The notes beneath the pieces were generated by a model. The model was not told the DNA's origin. It made no database searches and saw only the letters and a list, made by a program, of their open reading frames with translations. Of a stretch of DNA of 64,000 bases, positions 1 to 12,230 are shown one piece after another; position 1 is the stretch's first letter; each line of letters begins with the position of its first letter. The stretch spans positions 26,569,504-26,633,503 of the forward strand of contig CM064869.1 of the NCBI GenBank assembly GCA_032719365.1, read 5' to 3'. The stretch is from Prinsepia uniflora (Eukaryota > Streptophyta > Magnoliopsida > Rosales > Rosaceae). A program made the translations under genes and the position numbers.

Positions 1-2468
1 ATTATTCAAACCATTTAAGAAAACCGAATTCCTTTCCTTTTCTCAAATCCTGGGCCTCAAGCCAAAACCATCAAAACAGTATCATACGGGCATAGCCCAA
101 ACATCCGAAACCATGATTGAAAACCGTCATCATCAAATCTTAGTGAAATCCAAAACACATTTAAAACCACATATCCATCCATCGAACCTGCTGGATCTAT
201 CCGAGTCTTTAAACTCAATCCAAGCCTCAATATAATCCGAGTCTTTAAACTCAATCCGGGTCTTTAAACCCAATCTAGGCCCGCCCCCGTCATATCATAT
301 CCGGACCTTTAAACCCAATAACCAGATCCAGAAAATCCATTTTCCTTTTCCGAATCCGAATCCGCAATCTCATCAGGATCCCGGATCCAAACCCAGAACT
401 CATATCCATATTCATTTCTGAATTTCCAAAATCGAATCCAAAATCGTCATTCTGAAATCCGATTCAAAAACTCGAAATTACATTCTTTAAAACCACTTTT
501 CTAAACTGGGCTTCAAGCCCAAAATCACTTTTCAAAATCCATTTCAAATCATTGAAATCAAGGCATATTTCAATTCTCGAAATCAAATCATTTAAATCAT
601 AGTCAAATTACAACATTGATCAAAATCTCGTAAAACATGAAATTCCGTAAATATTTCGAAAATCGTGCAAATTGTAAATCATCAAGATCATAAATCAAAT
701 CATAGAATCACGTATAGAAAGTATATAAAACATATATGCATGCATCAAGAGTTAGAAAGCAAAGTCCACTCACAGACCATAGCGTTGTCGCCTCGATACG
801 CGTGCACCTATACCGTTCCCAGCCGATCCACTATCACTGGCTTTCCCGAACCTGTCCAAATCCCATAATAAGGTCACTAACTACTTCATACTGAACATAC
901 TTAAACCCCGTAATTTTCTCGTATTTCTAACTATTTTTAACCAAGGCCTAAAATCTTCGGACATCCCGAAACACATCGAGATGATGTCCGATTGACTCGA
1001 AACCAGCGTCAAAATGTTCGTTACATCAAATACTTTAAAATTCATGTTGAAAGATTCCCCAAAATACCCTTCACGCGCCCCCATGCGCGTCTGGAACCTT
1101 CCGCGCGTGAAACCCACGCGCTTGAACAGTGTGGTCGTCAACCTCTGGTCGACCCGGTTCAGACGGGGTCGAACCGATCCCTATAACTCGAACCGGCGTG
1201 GCCTATTTTTGTCCAATTCTCAACCATTTTTCCTCCTTTCAATCCTATTAGCTTCGTCCCACACTCAGCACTTAATCTACTTAGTTAAATTGAGGAATAA
1301 AGTACGGGATCTTACCTCCCAAGTAACCTGCAGAACTCAAAAATTTCCCTCTATCAGTTGCTCTGATTCCATCCCTTCCAGACCTTGGTTTCGATCTCAT
1401 TCATCTCCTGGGAGTCTGAGAGTACATTCCCAACCATCAAACTCGAGTAATTGTCACGAAAACACAAAACACCATTTTTGAATTAAACCTTACCCGCCTT
1501 CGGTTTTCCAGCCACCGTCCACGGCAAGCTACTCGTTCGAGTTTATTCGACTCCCAAACACCTCAACATCAAGATTGAGTAGCCAGCTAGGCTTCTTAAC
1601 CCTTCAATTCAACTTCCAAATTCGAAATTCAAACAGGGGATTTACGGGTTTTATTCGGGTTTTCCATTACCGCCCGCCGTCGTGGACGGCCATGCCACCG
1701 ACGTTGGCTATGTCTCAACTTCCTTAATCCTTCTCACCCATGTATCAAAGTTATTGATAAAGATCGAAGGGAGAGTGGGGTGGGTTTCTCACAGTTCACT
1801 CTCTGTGCTCTGTTTTTCCTCTCAAAGTAGTGTAAAACCTTTTAACCACCCGTATAGAATTGGAAGGCGGTCATCAAATGTTCCACAATCATCTGGAATG
1901 GGACACTTGTCCAACATCTGATGGTCACCTTTTCCAACACAGCCAAATGTCCACTTTTCATTGGGCACAATTCCCAATGCAGCAAATGAACATCATACCC
2001 CTATATACAAATTACCATTTTGCACCTCAATCTCCTTGACATGTAACACTAGTTCCCGAACTCCAAATGGTACATGCCGCCTGTCGTTTGAATCAGGGTC
2101 TCGAGACCTACCTAACGGTCCTCGGAATGCGTGAAAGTAACTTGTCTTCCAATAAATCAACCATTTGCCCCTATGTCATCAAAATTACTGAATTTCCCTT
2201 GAACTTCCGAATGTCATAACTTCCTCCTCAGTTGTCGGAATTGGACGTGCCACCTGTCTATGAACTCGTGACGTCTCGAACTACGTCACGGTCATCGGTC
2301 AAAGTCATTTTGACCTGCTAATCAAATAGTCAACATTTTACCCAATTCCAAGGGCAAAATCATCTTTCGGCACCGTCCGTCCGAAAATGTCCAACTAAAT
2401 ACCGATTAACTTCACTAATCCGTCATTAATCACTATACTAATCCCGATTTCTGGGACGGGCTGTTACA
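1..2468 (-). mobile_element. LTR of long-LTR Ty3/gypsy type, left end outside window
   Basis: The block ends with an ACGGGCTGTTACA-type terminus, the mirror image of the TGTAACRRCCCG start seen in the complete elements of this window, so its sense strand is minus. It carries the same internal landmarks as the complete LTRs: the CCGAGTCTTTAAACTC short repeats near 198-272, a GCATGCATCA-plus-GTCCACTCACAG stretch near 735-780, and CACGCGCC-type words near 1070-1130. It lies inside another LTR that resumes at 2469. Open frames here are short and unlike any protein I know. Whether it is solo or part of a full element cannot be told because the left part is missing. Confidence 0.75.
198..272. repeat. 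Short tandem GAGTCTTTAAACTC repeat in LTR
   Basis: Imperfect tandem copies of CCGAGTCTTTAAACTCAAT and its CCGGGTCTTTAAACCCAAT variant. Each unit contains a small palindrome around TTTAAA. The same array is present in the LTRs at 25310-25485, 39110-39302 and 42997-43190. Confidence 0.8.
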
Positions 2469-4700
2469 CCCGGTCCCTATAAACCGTCATGAACCATAAA
2501 AACCTTTCAAGGGTTCATGCCGGTCCCCATAAACCGTCATCAACCATAAATCCATTGGTGGGTCCCCGACCCAAAATCACAATCGTAAACCATAACTAGG
2601 CCCTAAGCCCGAATTCGCAAACCAACTCGGCCTCGTGCCCGATTTCGTAGACGAAATGGGCCTCGTGCCCGATTTCATAAACCAAATGGGCCTCGTGCCT
2701 GATACATAAGTCAACTGGGCCTCGAGCCCGATACGCAAACCAATTGGGCCTCGAGCTCGATACGTAAGTCAACTGGGCCTCGAGCCTAATACGCAAACTA
2801 ATTGGGCCTCGAGCCCAATAAGTAAACCAACTGGGCCTCTAACCCGATGCCTTGTTAAATCAAATGGACTTCAGGTCCGAGAGTTCGAAAATCAAATGGG
2901 TCTCGTGCCCGGTCCATATTTTCAAATCCGAAATCGATTCAAGAACTAATTGGGCCTCTAGCTCGAGAACGTAACTAAATGGACTTTGAGTCCGAGTGTT
3001 TCCAAAGAAATTGGGTCTCGAACCCGAGTTCACCTTTTCAAATCCAAAACTATTTCATGAAGTCATTTCCAAAACTATAAGTACAAAAAATCAGTGTAAA
3101 ACTGAGAACCTCGATTTACGTGCAAGCACGTAAATCGCCTCCAAATGCGTGAAACCATGTAAATCACAATCATCCAAATCTTCATCATAGAATCATATCT
3201 ATAAACCATATAAAACATTTATGCATGCATCACAGTTTAGAAATCAAGGTCCACTCACAGACTATCCTAAGCAGTCGCCTCGATTTGCATGCCGTAAGCC
3301 TCACCGGGCTAATCGTATTCACTGGGACTCCCAAACCTATCCAAATCAATCTAGAGGGTTACTAACTACCTTATTAACCTCTCATTGAAGCTCCATAATT
3401 TTCTCAAATTTTTCTATTTTTAAACTCGAGCCTAAACCTTCGGATGTCCAGAACATTATCTAGACGGTGTCCGATCGACACGAAACCAGCCCCAAAATGT
3501 TCGTTACATCGAATAGATTAAAAGTCATGTTGAAGTCATCCCCAAAGGATCCTTCACGCGCCCCTATGCGCCACCCAAAGGGGCTGCGCCCGAAGCCCAC
3601 CCGCATGCACTGTTCACTGTCTTCCTCCTCCAGCGAACCTAGTTCGTCTGGTTCGAACCGGACCGGATCGGACTGGTATGGACCGACTTGGCTGGTTCAC
3701 TGTCCAATCTTACTCATTTTCGATCCAATCTTCTCCATTTTTATTCCTATAGGTTCCTAGCAACAAACCTAATCTACGTAGCTATTAAAAACACATGAAA
3801 ACTAGAAGGAACCATACCTCCCAAGATCAAACCGAAAGCTTGATCTTCAAGCTCGGTTTCCAGTCGTTCCAGGCGTCCATTTCCATCAAAATCGATCCCA
3901 AACAAGTCGTCCTTGTCTCTAGGTCATAATAGAATCAAAAGGGGCTCAAAACAATAACCAAAACTTGATTTCCAAATTTTGAAATCTCATAGGTTCACGG
4001 TCAACCTTACCTCCTCCGTGGGCTGCTGTTCCCGTCGTCTTTCAGCCTCTCAAGTCACTCTCTCACAGTCACACACGAGCACCGATGGTCATGGGTGTGA
4101 GGTGGTTCATGTGTGGGTTTGTTTTAGAAAGAAAATGGAGATTCGTGGTGCTTGGGTTAGGAAAAATGAAAACAAAGTAGATGATGGCTGGTGATGATAA
4201 TCAGCTGAGATAGGGAGGAAAATGGACGGCCAGGATTGAGAGATTAGATGAGATGGATGGTTAGGATGAGAGATGGGTGGGTTTAATTATAAAATAAGTA
4301 GGATAATATTATTTAATTCAAATAGATCCACTTTTTTGGGAAACCACCAATATCCATGGGTCTCACTTAAATATCTGCCTAATCAGATATTGCCACCTAA
4401 TCATTGCCTCATAATGTGTGCATAGTAAAATTGAACTTCAGTGACCTATAACTTTCCCGTCCGAAGTCCGATTTTGGTGTGCCGCCTGTCTACGGATTCG
4501 TATCGACCCGATCTACATAATGGTCCTCGACCCTTGGCCATCAGACCTCTCGGATCAAAAGTTAACATTTTTCCCACGACTAGGGGTAAAACGGTCATTT
4601 TGCGTCGTTCGTCTAATTTCGCTCAACTACTCACCGATTAACCTTACTAATCATTGATTAGTCACTAATCTAATCCTGAAATTCGGGACGGGTCGTTACA
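2469..4700 (-). mobile_element. Right part of a second gypsy-type LTR
   Basis: This LTR ends with GACGGGTCGTTACA at 4700. Its left part was split by insertion of the LTR that ends at 2468. Content matches the LTR at 52661-55883: the GGTTCATGCCGGT-CCCATAAACCGTCAT stretch near 2515-2535, repeated GGGCCTCG words, GCATGCATCA at about 3225, GTCCACTCACAG at about 3250 and the CACGCGCCCC word near 3555. No coding region is supported. Confidence 0.7.
2603..2855. repeat. Minisatellite of about 30-bp units, TGGGCCTCGAGCCCGAT type
   Basis: About eight or nine imperfect units, each with TGGGCCTCGTGCCCGAT or TGGGCCTCGAGCCCGAT followed by a spacer such as ACGCAAACCAAT. Looser GGGTCTCG-type units continue to about 3030. 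The 66-codon minus frame across the array is a by-product of the repeat. Confidence 0.8.
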
Positions 4701-5792
4701 TTAGTCCATAACCATAAACCAAAACCAAGTGTGGGAGCTCAGCCCAAAGGTGTTGCGCGTGAAACCCACGCGCCACCCAAAGGTGTTGCGCGTGAAAACC
4801 ACGCGCCGATGAACAGTGTCATCGTCTTCCTTGAGTGAACCCGGTTCACTGGTTATTTCTGGTTCGATCGAATCGACGAACCGTCGCAACCTGTTTTCCC
4901 TTATTTCTCAACCTTTTTCAGTCCCGTTTGTTCCTAAACCTTCGTCTAACCATTTCCAATCGATCTACCAGCCCAAAAACTGAAGAAAAACACGAAAACT
5001 CACCTTCCCGATTGATGAATAAACTCCCAATTGTCCTCCATCGAGTTCTCACATCCCGGCCACCGTTGGTCGTGATTCCAAGTCCAATAGCTCCGTCTCA
5101 TCCTCTAGAACATGTTCCAATCATCAAAATCGATTAACAACTACTAAAATCGAGATTACCATTTTTGAGCACAAACAGGATTTCACGGGAAAACTCTCAC
5201 ATTTGCCATCGTTGCTCCACCATGGCCACCGTCACGGTCGTCTCACCACCCTCTTTTCTTTTTGTTCACAACTCAACAATAGAGGATGAAGTTTGAGCGA
5301 ATTTGATGGGTTGAGTTTCACGGGTCCTCACTTGCACACACGATCACTCTGTTTTTCCTTCCTAAACCGTGCATCTCTTTAAACAAATGTGAGGCGGTTG
5401 TACGTGATTCCACATAATTCTAGAGAGGGATAGATGTCCCTGTCCAATTGGGCACAATTCCCAATGTAATGCAAAAAGACCAAAATGCCTTTTCCACCAA
5501 ATTACCAAAATGCCATTTCCACTAAATTACCAAAATGCCCCTACAACTTCTAGACCCATAACTTTCCCGTCGGATGTCGGAATCAGACGGTCCGCCTGTC
5601 TACTAACTTGTGACGTCCCGACCTACGTCACAGTCATCGATCAAAATTCGTTTGACCGCCCAAATCAAAAGTCAACATTTCGCCCATTCCTATGGGCAAA
5701 ACGGTCATTTCACACTGTCCATCCGAACTCTCTCGACTAATCACCGATTAGTGCCACTAATATAATCCCATAATTTGGGACGGGACGTTACG
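4701..5792 (-). mobile_element. Right part of a third gypsy-type LTR, split by the preceding LTR
   Basis: The sequence continues an LTR of the same superfamily and ends with GACGGGACGTTACG, a one-base decay of the usual TTACA. It contains the CACGCGCC words near 4770-4805 and the AAAATGCC/AAATTACC stretch seen before the ends of the other LTRs. Right after it lies a piece of gypsy polymerase, so this LTR probably inserted into an older gypsy element. Its left end was separated by the LTR ending at 4700 and is outside the window. Confidence 0.65.
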
Positions 5793-6010
5793 AATAAGAT
5801 ATAATATTTTCAAATGCAAACACAACAACAAGAAGTTCTTTTTCGATGGTAGAGTGATTAAGCTATGCATCATTAAGAGCGCGAGAAGCATAATAGATAG
5901 CAAGGGGCTTCTTGTCCTTGGGTAGCTGAGCACAGCTCCAACGGCATAGTCGGAGACGTCGCATATCAACTTGAAAGATGAAGACCAGTTTGAGGACAAC
6001 TTGACTAAAA
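5793..6010 (-). pseudogene. Ty3/gypsy reverse transcriptase / RNase H fragment (Athila/Tat-like)
   Basis: The minus strand encodes FKLICDVSDYAVGAVL, the start of the gypsy RT-RNase H connection. After a frame change it reads KKPLAIYYASRALNDA and IEKELLVVVFAFE, the usual continuation (family motif YYASRTL...TTEKELLA). At least one frameshift and an in-frame stop break it. Only about 70 residues remain. The order of motifs and the motif spelling point to the Athila/Tat side of gypsy, by family knowledge. It is a relic flanked by LTR pieces on both sides. Confidence 0.8.
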
Positions 6011-6029
6011 ACCATGGCGGTGAGGCCTG

Positions 6030-6524
6030 CCTATGGCCTTTGCGCATGGATCTCATGCGCCTGCAGTAGAGGTCATCTACTACCTTTCGCTGGTCAACCA
6101 GTGGGCGACCTGACCCGGTCCTAAAACCCTCATTTCTCATCAGTTTTCATGTTCTAATACTCAAAATTCATCTAATCTAACCCATGAACATGTTTGTGAT
6201 GTCAAAACATGGAAACACTTACCTCAAAGTTCAACCCAATACTCCAAGCTTTCAGCCAAATTCTGAGCTTAGGTTCCAAGTTTTCCGACGTCCAAACCTT
6301 CAACATTTCTAACTCATATCCATCCCAGGAACTAAACTAAGAGTTTGGATAACTTAGTTGCAAGCTCAAAGGCTTCAAATGACTCTCACAATCAATTTAC
6401 GATTTTTCAGGCTTTCGAATTCTCGGGTTTCTTTCTTCTCTTTCTTCATTTTCCTAGTTTTCTTTCTTCCTCTTCTCTCTCTCTCTCTCTTTCTCTCTCC
6501 CCCCCCCCCCCCCTTATTGGCCCC

Positions 6525-6587
<63 letters not shown>

Positions 6588-7085
6588 CCTTATTGGCCCT
6601 CTCTTTCTCTCTCTCCCCCTTATTGGCCCTCTCTTTCTCTCTACTTTTTCCCATCATGGTTCGCTCACTGGTTTCGGTTATCCTTCTCCCAAGTACAACA
6701 TATATATATATATATAAATAGTAAGTCAATGCAATATATATAAATAGTAAGTTGGTGCATACACCCACGGGATAATGGAGGGAAGAGATAAGACACATGT
6801 CACAATCACAAAATATCCCACTTGTGAACTGACCAAAATGCCCCTAATATCAAATTACCAAAATGCCCTTGATCAATTTAGACCAGTAACGAACTCATCC
6901 GATCTCCGATTTTGATGTGTTGGTTGTCTACAAATTTAGGAATCCGAACCCTACTTAACGTTCCTACGAAAAAGTTTAGAAAGTACCCAGAACAAAAGGT
7001 CAACTTTTGACACCTCAAGGTCAAAATCGTTAATTTCCTTTTTTATTTTCTGAAATTACCTTTTCTGAATTTCCGAGACGTTACA
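6030..7085 (-). mobile_element. Truncated LTR, 3' LTR of a degraded gypsy-type element
   Basis: It ends at 7085 with CCGAGACGTTACA, and the next bases read, on the minus strand, AATTTATTAAGGAGGATAGAT just before TGTAACG. That is a polypurine tract in the same place as in the elements at 41566 and 55884. The left end is truncated against the gypsy RT relic. It contains a long CT microsatellite. Confidence 0.6.
6470..6650. repeat. CT microsatellite with a C run and a 31-bp minisatellite
   Basis: Long (CT)n runs at about 6476-6497 and 6528-6585 are separated by a run of about 15 C. Three copies of a CCCCTTATTGGCCC unit with CT-rich spacers follow. The Ser/Leu-rich frames across it are products of the repeat. 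Confidence 0.9.
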
Positions 7086-7703
7086 ATCTATCCTCCTTAA
7101 TAAATTTTGTTCTTGAAATTCAAACTTGTCTTTCCAACAACTGAAGTTGATGGGCCCGTAACGATGTCTTGGGTTCCTACACAAACCCTTGTTCAATATT
7201 CGAAATAGTAATTGATATTTCAACCTTTCGGCTCTTCCCGAGTCTTAGTTTCCAGTTTCGAATCCTTCTGAGTCCTAGTCCAAACATCCTAACTTGGTTT
7301 GATTCCTAATTTGATATTCTTTTATCCATGCCATCATCAACATGTTTAGTCACCAAACGAAAACGTCGCTACATTTATCAAATCAGATGAAGGATCTTCA
7401 TCACCTCAAACTTGGAATACTCATTCTATCCGAGGAACTCACTTATCTATCTTATTTGGGTCCAACTCACCCATAAATACTGTGACCCTAGCCTTTAGGA
7501 TCACTCACTATCGGGACCCACACAATTCCTCTTATACTAGAGCATAGCATCCAATATCTAACCCAATAATCTAGGGTCCGTTCCATCCCTAACTCTATCC
7601 TGGGCTCGTTTAATCGTCTCTTTACCAGGCCATGCGTGGGACTCGTGTCTTAGATACATGACATTGGAAAACACAAATCAATACCAACCTTACTCTGATA
7701 CCA
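7086..7703 (-). mobile_element. Internal region of a degraded non-autonomous gypsy-type element
   Basis: Bounded on the left by the polypurine tract next to the LTR end and on the right by TACTCTGATACCA at 7691-7703. The reverse complement of the latter, TGGTATCAGAGTA, is a one-base variant of the initiator-tRNA-Met primer binding site TGGTATCAGAGC. About 620 bp long, with no reading frame of note, so it could not have encoded its own polymerase. Confidence 0.55.
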
Positions 7704-8506
7704 AGTTAATAAGACCATCTCCTAAAACACTTTGTTAATCATGCCCGGTCTTCCTCCCGTCTAAAAAATGATCTGAAATATCGAAACTACCCTCAAACAT
7801 TGTTAGATAAGGGATACCCATATTACCTTACTACTCATGCATCTGCCTCTTGATTAACCTTGAATTAAGTGCAACGATCTGCACGGTCATCAAAACAATT
7901 AAAAAGCATGAATGGACAAAATAAATATTTTAAACACATTTTTCGAGAAAAATAAACATTTACACTTCATTTTCTAAAACATGCATGCATAGAATAAAGT
8001 GTAAACAAACCGACAATCAGATTTAAAATCGAACAAGTCAGAGACCGTGGGACCAAAAATTCATAAAATACCAATAAATCATATGTGACCCACATCTCTC
8101 GAAATCCATGTTCATCAAATCATATAAAATCATATGGACACAAGCATCATAACCAAATATAACCAATCATCAACTCAAGTACCAATCACGATGAACAACA
8201 GCACTACGCGTAGGCTAACACTTTGAGCATCAGCTGTTTGGGAATAACCCTAGCTTCAGCTGCTAGGAAAAATCACAACTACAACAACAACAGTAACTCC
8301 AAGCATAAGCCATCCAGAAATACCCCTAGCTTCTGCTGCTTTGGAAACAAACACAACACATTCACCTCGAGCTACGGTCGTCTAGGAAAACAATCCTAGC
8401 TTTGACCTTCTAGGAAACTCGTCACAACAACAATGGATATAATCCATGGATTAAATCACACACCTTACTTCCAACACAGCCCTTGACTCACATTTCAAGT
8501 CAAAAT
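7704..8506 (-). mobile_element. Probable 5' LTR start of the same degraded element
   Basis: It directly follows the primer binding site and has LTR-like content (CCCGGTCTTCCTCCCGTCT near 7745). It is cut by the next LTR at 8507. Weakly supported because its own TG terminus is eroded. Confidence 0.4.
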
Positions 8507-10578
8507 TGACAGGACCCGTCCCAATCCCACTGGGACCACCCAGGGACGTGCCCCGCTCCCGTCTGACAATGACTCTAAACATACCAAACTTACCCTTTAA
8601 ATAAAAACCGAATACTTAAATAGATAGATAACGTACTACAACAGTGTTTAAAGCGATACTGTCAGACAAGGGAAAGTAAAATACAACGCGAGAGCACAAT
8701 AGTCAGAGTACATTTATTCGGTGCTCAACCTACCCACAAGTGGGTGTACAGGTGCACAGCTAAGCAAACTAAACCTCTGCCTCCTCCTCCTCCGGGTCCT
8801 CCTCCTCTATTTCCGTGTCAGGGTCTGGAGGGGTCAGTGAAACAAGGGTGAGTGGGCCAAAAATAACAGCTTATAAATCAATTTAATAATAAATAATCAT
8901 AAGGTTTTACCCCTCCGTTTTCCAAATCTTGCATGTAGTGAAAATATAATATTATAATGAAATCATAACAATAAAACCACAATAATAATCGAAAGGTGAA
9001 ACTAACATATCAGTGCACTGTAAAACCCAACCCAAATGATGTCACGGTTCTAAGGCTACGCGTTGCCACTCAGGGTCTCACACTCGAGACTCTCTAGGTA
9101 CATCAGCTCCCGGTATCCCGGTCACTGCCCGAGGTATATGAACATGCCTTCCTGAGAGTAAGCAGCCCAAGGGGGGTCAACTCCACTCAGTCAGGGCCCC
9201 GTGACTACTCCAGGGTCCACCCAGGCCAACGACCCTCCCTGGAGGAGACAATATACACAGGTAGGAAAGTACAGTACAATAACAGTATAGTTTACCCTAT
9301 GTCCCCCCGGACATCCCAAACAAAATCCACATATAATCCAGACGGGTCTCATGTCCAAACATTGTAATAGTATATATAAACAGTTCATATAAGACTCATC
9401 GAAATCATAAGTGGAAATAGTAAAACAGTTTATGCATGCAAGCCTTTTATAAATCAAACAGCCCACTCACACTCGGTCCTTGCTGCTCAACGATCTCTAA
9501 AACCTGTATTTTTATACCTGAGGGTTACTTAAGGACCCTATAACATCAATACCAAGACCCTAGAACAGATCCGCCTCAAAATCGCATCCCGGGCACTATT
9601 CCCGGTGCTTCAAACCCCATTCTGACTAATCTAACGATCTCCGATCGACACGAAACCACCTCCATTAGATCCGTATCGTCGAAACCTTGAAAATGGTACC
9701 GGCCCCACCAAAATCACTGTTCACACGCGCCCCCACGCGCCTGGTCAACGCGTGGGTCAACGCTGCTACTGACGTCAGCAGTGACGTCATGCTGACGTCC
9801 GCATGACGTCATCACTGACACTTGTCAAGTGACACGTGGCATGTTCTGATTGGTCCCTGGTCTGACAACATCTGACAGAATGACGTCATCATGACGTCAG
9901 AAGTGACGTCAGCATGATGACGTCATCATGCTACAGTACCGGGACAGCCCGTTTGACTGGAACCGGGTCGCCGTCGACCCACGGCTTGACCCGATTCCAC
10001 CGTACGATTCCGGCCACCATTTTCGACGGGGTTCATCCCTATAGGGGTCATCTAGGTCTGTTCTATGGTTCTATAACCTCAAAACGGAAAGAAAACAGGA
10101 AGAAACGTACCAGTGCGTCGTTGAAACTCACGGTTAAACTCCGATCGTCGTCTCCGGTGATCCACGCCGTCTCCGTCGTCCAAACCGGTCCCAATCAACT
10201 CGTCTCTCACCCTAGGACATTTCTATCACCAAACAATCGATTTCCTAGCATCAAAATAAGTTGGTTCGAAACAGGGGATCAAAACGGGGCTTTCGGGTTT
10301 TCGGCCTTACCGCCGCCGTGTCGCCGCCGCAGGCCGCGCCGTCGTCCAGTTACGCTCCTGGGGTCCTCACGGTGCAGACTGGAGCTTCCCTTGCGTCGAG
10401 GTGGTGTGGACGTCGCGGTTTGCTTCTTGGACCCGATTCCTTAGTGTTTCGGGTCTGTGTTTTTGCACGGAATTTTCAGCGCAGGGACAGGGGTGGTGGT
10501 CGCCGGTGTCGCACGGTGATGATGATCAGATGATGGTGGTGCTGCTGGTGGTCATCTGGTGCGATGAGGGCGGCTGGG
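8507..10578 (-). mobile_element. LTR of TGACAGGACCCG family, truncated at its right end
   Basis: Begins TGACAGGACCCGTCCCAATCCC-like, the same terminus as the reverse complement of the LTR end at 52304. No GTTACA terminus is seen; recognisable LTR sequence stops around 10578, where an AT-rich stretch starts. It carries a dense array of TGACGTCA palindromes at 9770-9925. Open frames at 9914-10533 overlap each other in different frames and resemble no protein family I know. Confidence 0.7.
9770..9925. promoter_or_regulatory. Array of eight TGACGTC bZIP-type sites within an LTR
   Basis: TGACGTCA starts at 9770, 9782, 9804, 9881, 9892, 9904 and 9918, and TGACGTCC at 9793. A G-box CACGTG lies at 9833-9838. 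TGACGTCA is the palindromic core bound by plant TGA/bZIP factors (as-1/C-box type), by established knowledge. The clustering is read directly; function as an LTR enhancer is inference. Confidence 0.7.
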
Positions 10579-12230
10579 ATAAAAGCAATATATCAAAAAT
10601 AATAATCTAAGTTTAAAATTTTAAATATATAAAAAAAGGTTAAAAAAAACAAAATGAAACGCCCCGTTTCATTTGGTGCGTTCTTAGGTATATTTGTTTT
10701 ACAGTAATCGCATTATCCCTGTTGTCTGTCTAGTTTGGGTTTGGAGAGGACGACTGAGACGAGACCGTGAGGGCGACTGGGCGAGAGGCGAAGGGGGCGA
10801 GGCGGCGAGGCAGCGGAGAACTGAGACCGTGAGGGCGAGAGGAGGCGCGAGCCACAGAGAACAGAGAGGACGAGTTCGGTGGTGGAGCGGCTCGACAGAG
10901 GTTGCCGTCGAGGGTGGCGGAGCCACAGCGGTTGTTCGTTTGACTGGGTTTTGTTTCGGCGCCGACAGATCAGGAATTGGGGTGGGTTTTTTCTTCGATG
11001 TTGCCCCCAATTTATACTTTTCCCGAATTGGTGAGTCCATGATTCCAATTTCGTTCTTTCCTGCCATAATTTCTTTCGCCCGTGAATTGAATCCGTGATT
11101 TCCTGATTTTCTGTTCAATGGGTGGGTCCAATATCGGTGGTTTCGGTCAATATCGCCGGAAATCGACGACATCCGTCGATATTTCCCGAAATCGTCGATA
11201 TTGGTGGAAGAAAGAGCTTCACCCCCGCCTTATCTGCCGTCAACCGGAAAAGCCAATATATCGAGCGATATATCGGCGATTCCGTCGATATTTACTTCCC
11301 TATGATATCCCTACGGCTCCCAATACATTGCACAATAATTATTTTGGTCTTATTCACACAATTGCGTAACTCACGGCTGTCTATCAATCAAACACATGAA
11401 TAAAACGTACAGTAGAAATGAGAAATCACCGCTCCCTCCGCGTAGAGGCCGTGGGACGGGAGTCCAAGTCATTTTAGCGGGAGCAATAAACAGTTGGGGC
11501 GTACGACGCCGTATGAGTGTTGAGTAACTTCTCCACTGTGAATGACATGGCAATGTGGAACTACCAGTTAAACCCACTTTCCCCAAAATAACCCAAACCC
11601 ATCTGTTTTTACCCTTTTTACCTCACTAATCAACTGACACAATGAAAGAGAACCCAAGACACCAGCTAAGATTGGTGTCATGGTTTGAAATTTTTTCAAA
11701 CCAATTGCCCAAAAATGATCAAACCCTAAAACATATGGTACGTACCATAAAACATTCACAACATACAATATAATCTTCTTCTTCAGGTTTCCACTCCCCT
11801 CAACAAACCAAACAAAAAACAGCAACCCATCTCTCCCATTTCTGATCTCCACCACCGGCCATCACCACTTCCACCGCCGCCACAAGCCCACCTCCTAATC
11901 TTCTCTACCCCTCTCTTTCTCCTCTTTCAAATTGGAAGTTTTCATAAAGGAGGAGAGAGGGGTCTCTGTCAAACCCTAAACCGCCATCCCACAGACACCT
12001 TCCTTCAACTATACTTAAAAAAAAAGGGTGAAGATAAATATGTAAATATTTAGAACCAGAAACAATAAGAAAAAAACCCAAAGGCGTCTGCCAAAAAGTG
12101 CTCCGAGCACGAAAGAAATTGGGGAAGTTTTGCAATATTATATATTGACTTGTTGGGCCAACGGCCAACCAGAATCCGTGGAGGGTTTCTTTTTTCTATC
12201 TTTGATCTTTTGTATATCTGAGTTTCATTG
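10579..12230. other. Unassigned GC-rich block and upstream region of the MYB gene
   Basis: 10579-10700 is AT-rich with a perfect 10-bp-arm palindrome at 10652-10674. 10740-11010 is GC- and CpG-rich, with the 16-bp direct repeat GAGACCGTGAGGGCGA twice. 11110-11310 holds many CGATAT/ATATCG words. Three frames of 100-157 codons overlap here on both strands without recognisable motifs, so none is called. 11560-12230 is pyrimidine-rich on the plus strand and is likely promoter and 5' leader of the MYB gene; I cannot place the transcription start. Confidence 0.5.

Noticed and set aside
6345..6798. Overlapping Ser/Leu-rich frames of 94-132 codons
   Set aside because: They are translations of the CT microsatellite, open in several frames on both strands, with no conserved motif.
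9914..11172. Frames of 69-176 codons on both strands in the LTR and the GC-rich block
   Set aside because: Several overlap in different frames, which is typical of GC-rich sequence. None shows a domain or splice-consistent continuation.
12228..12230. TTG as start of the MYB protein
   Set aside because: The next codon is ATG at 12231, the normal eukaryotic start.
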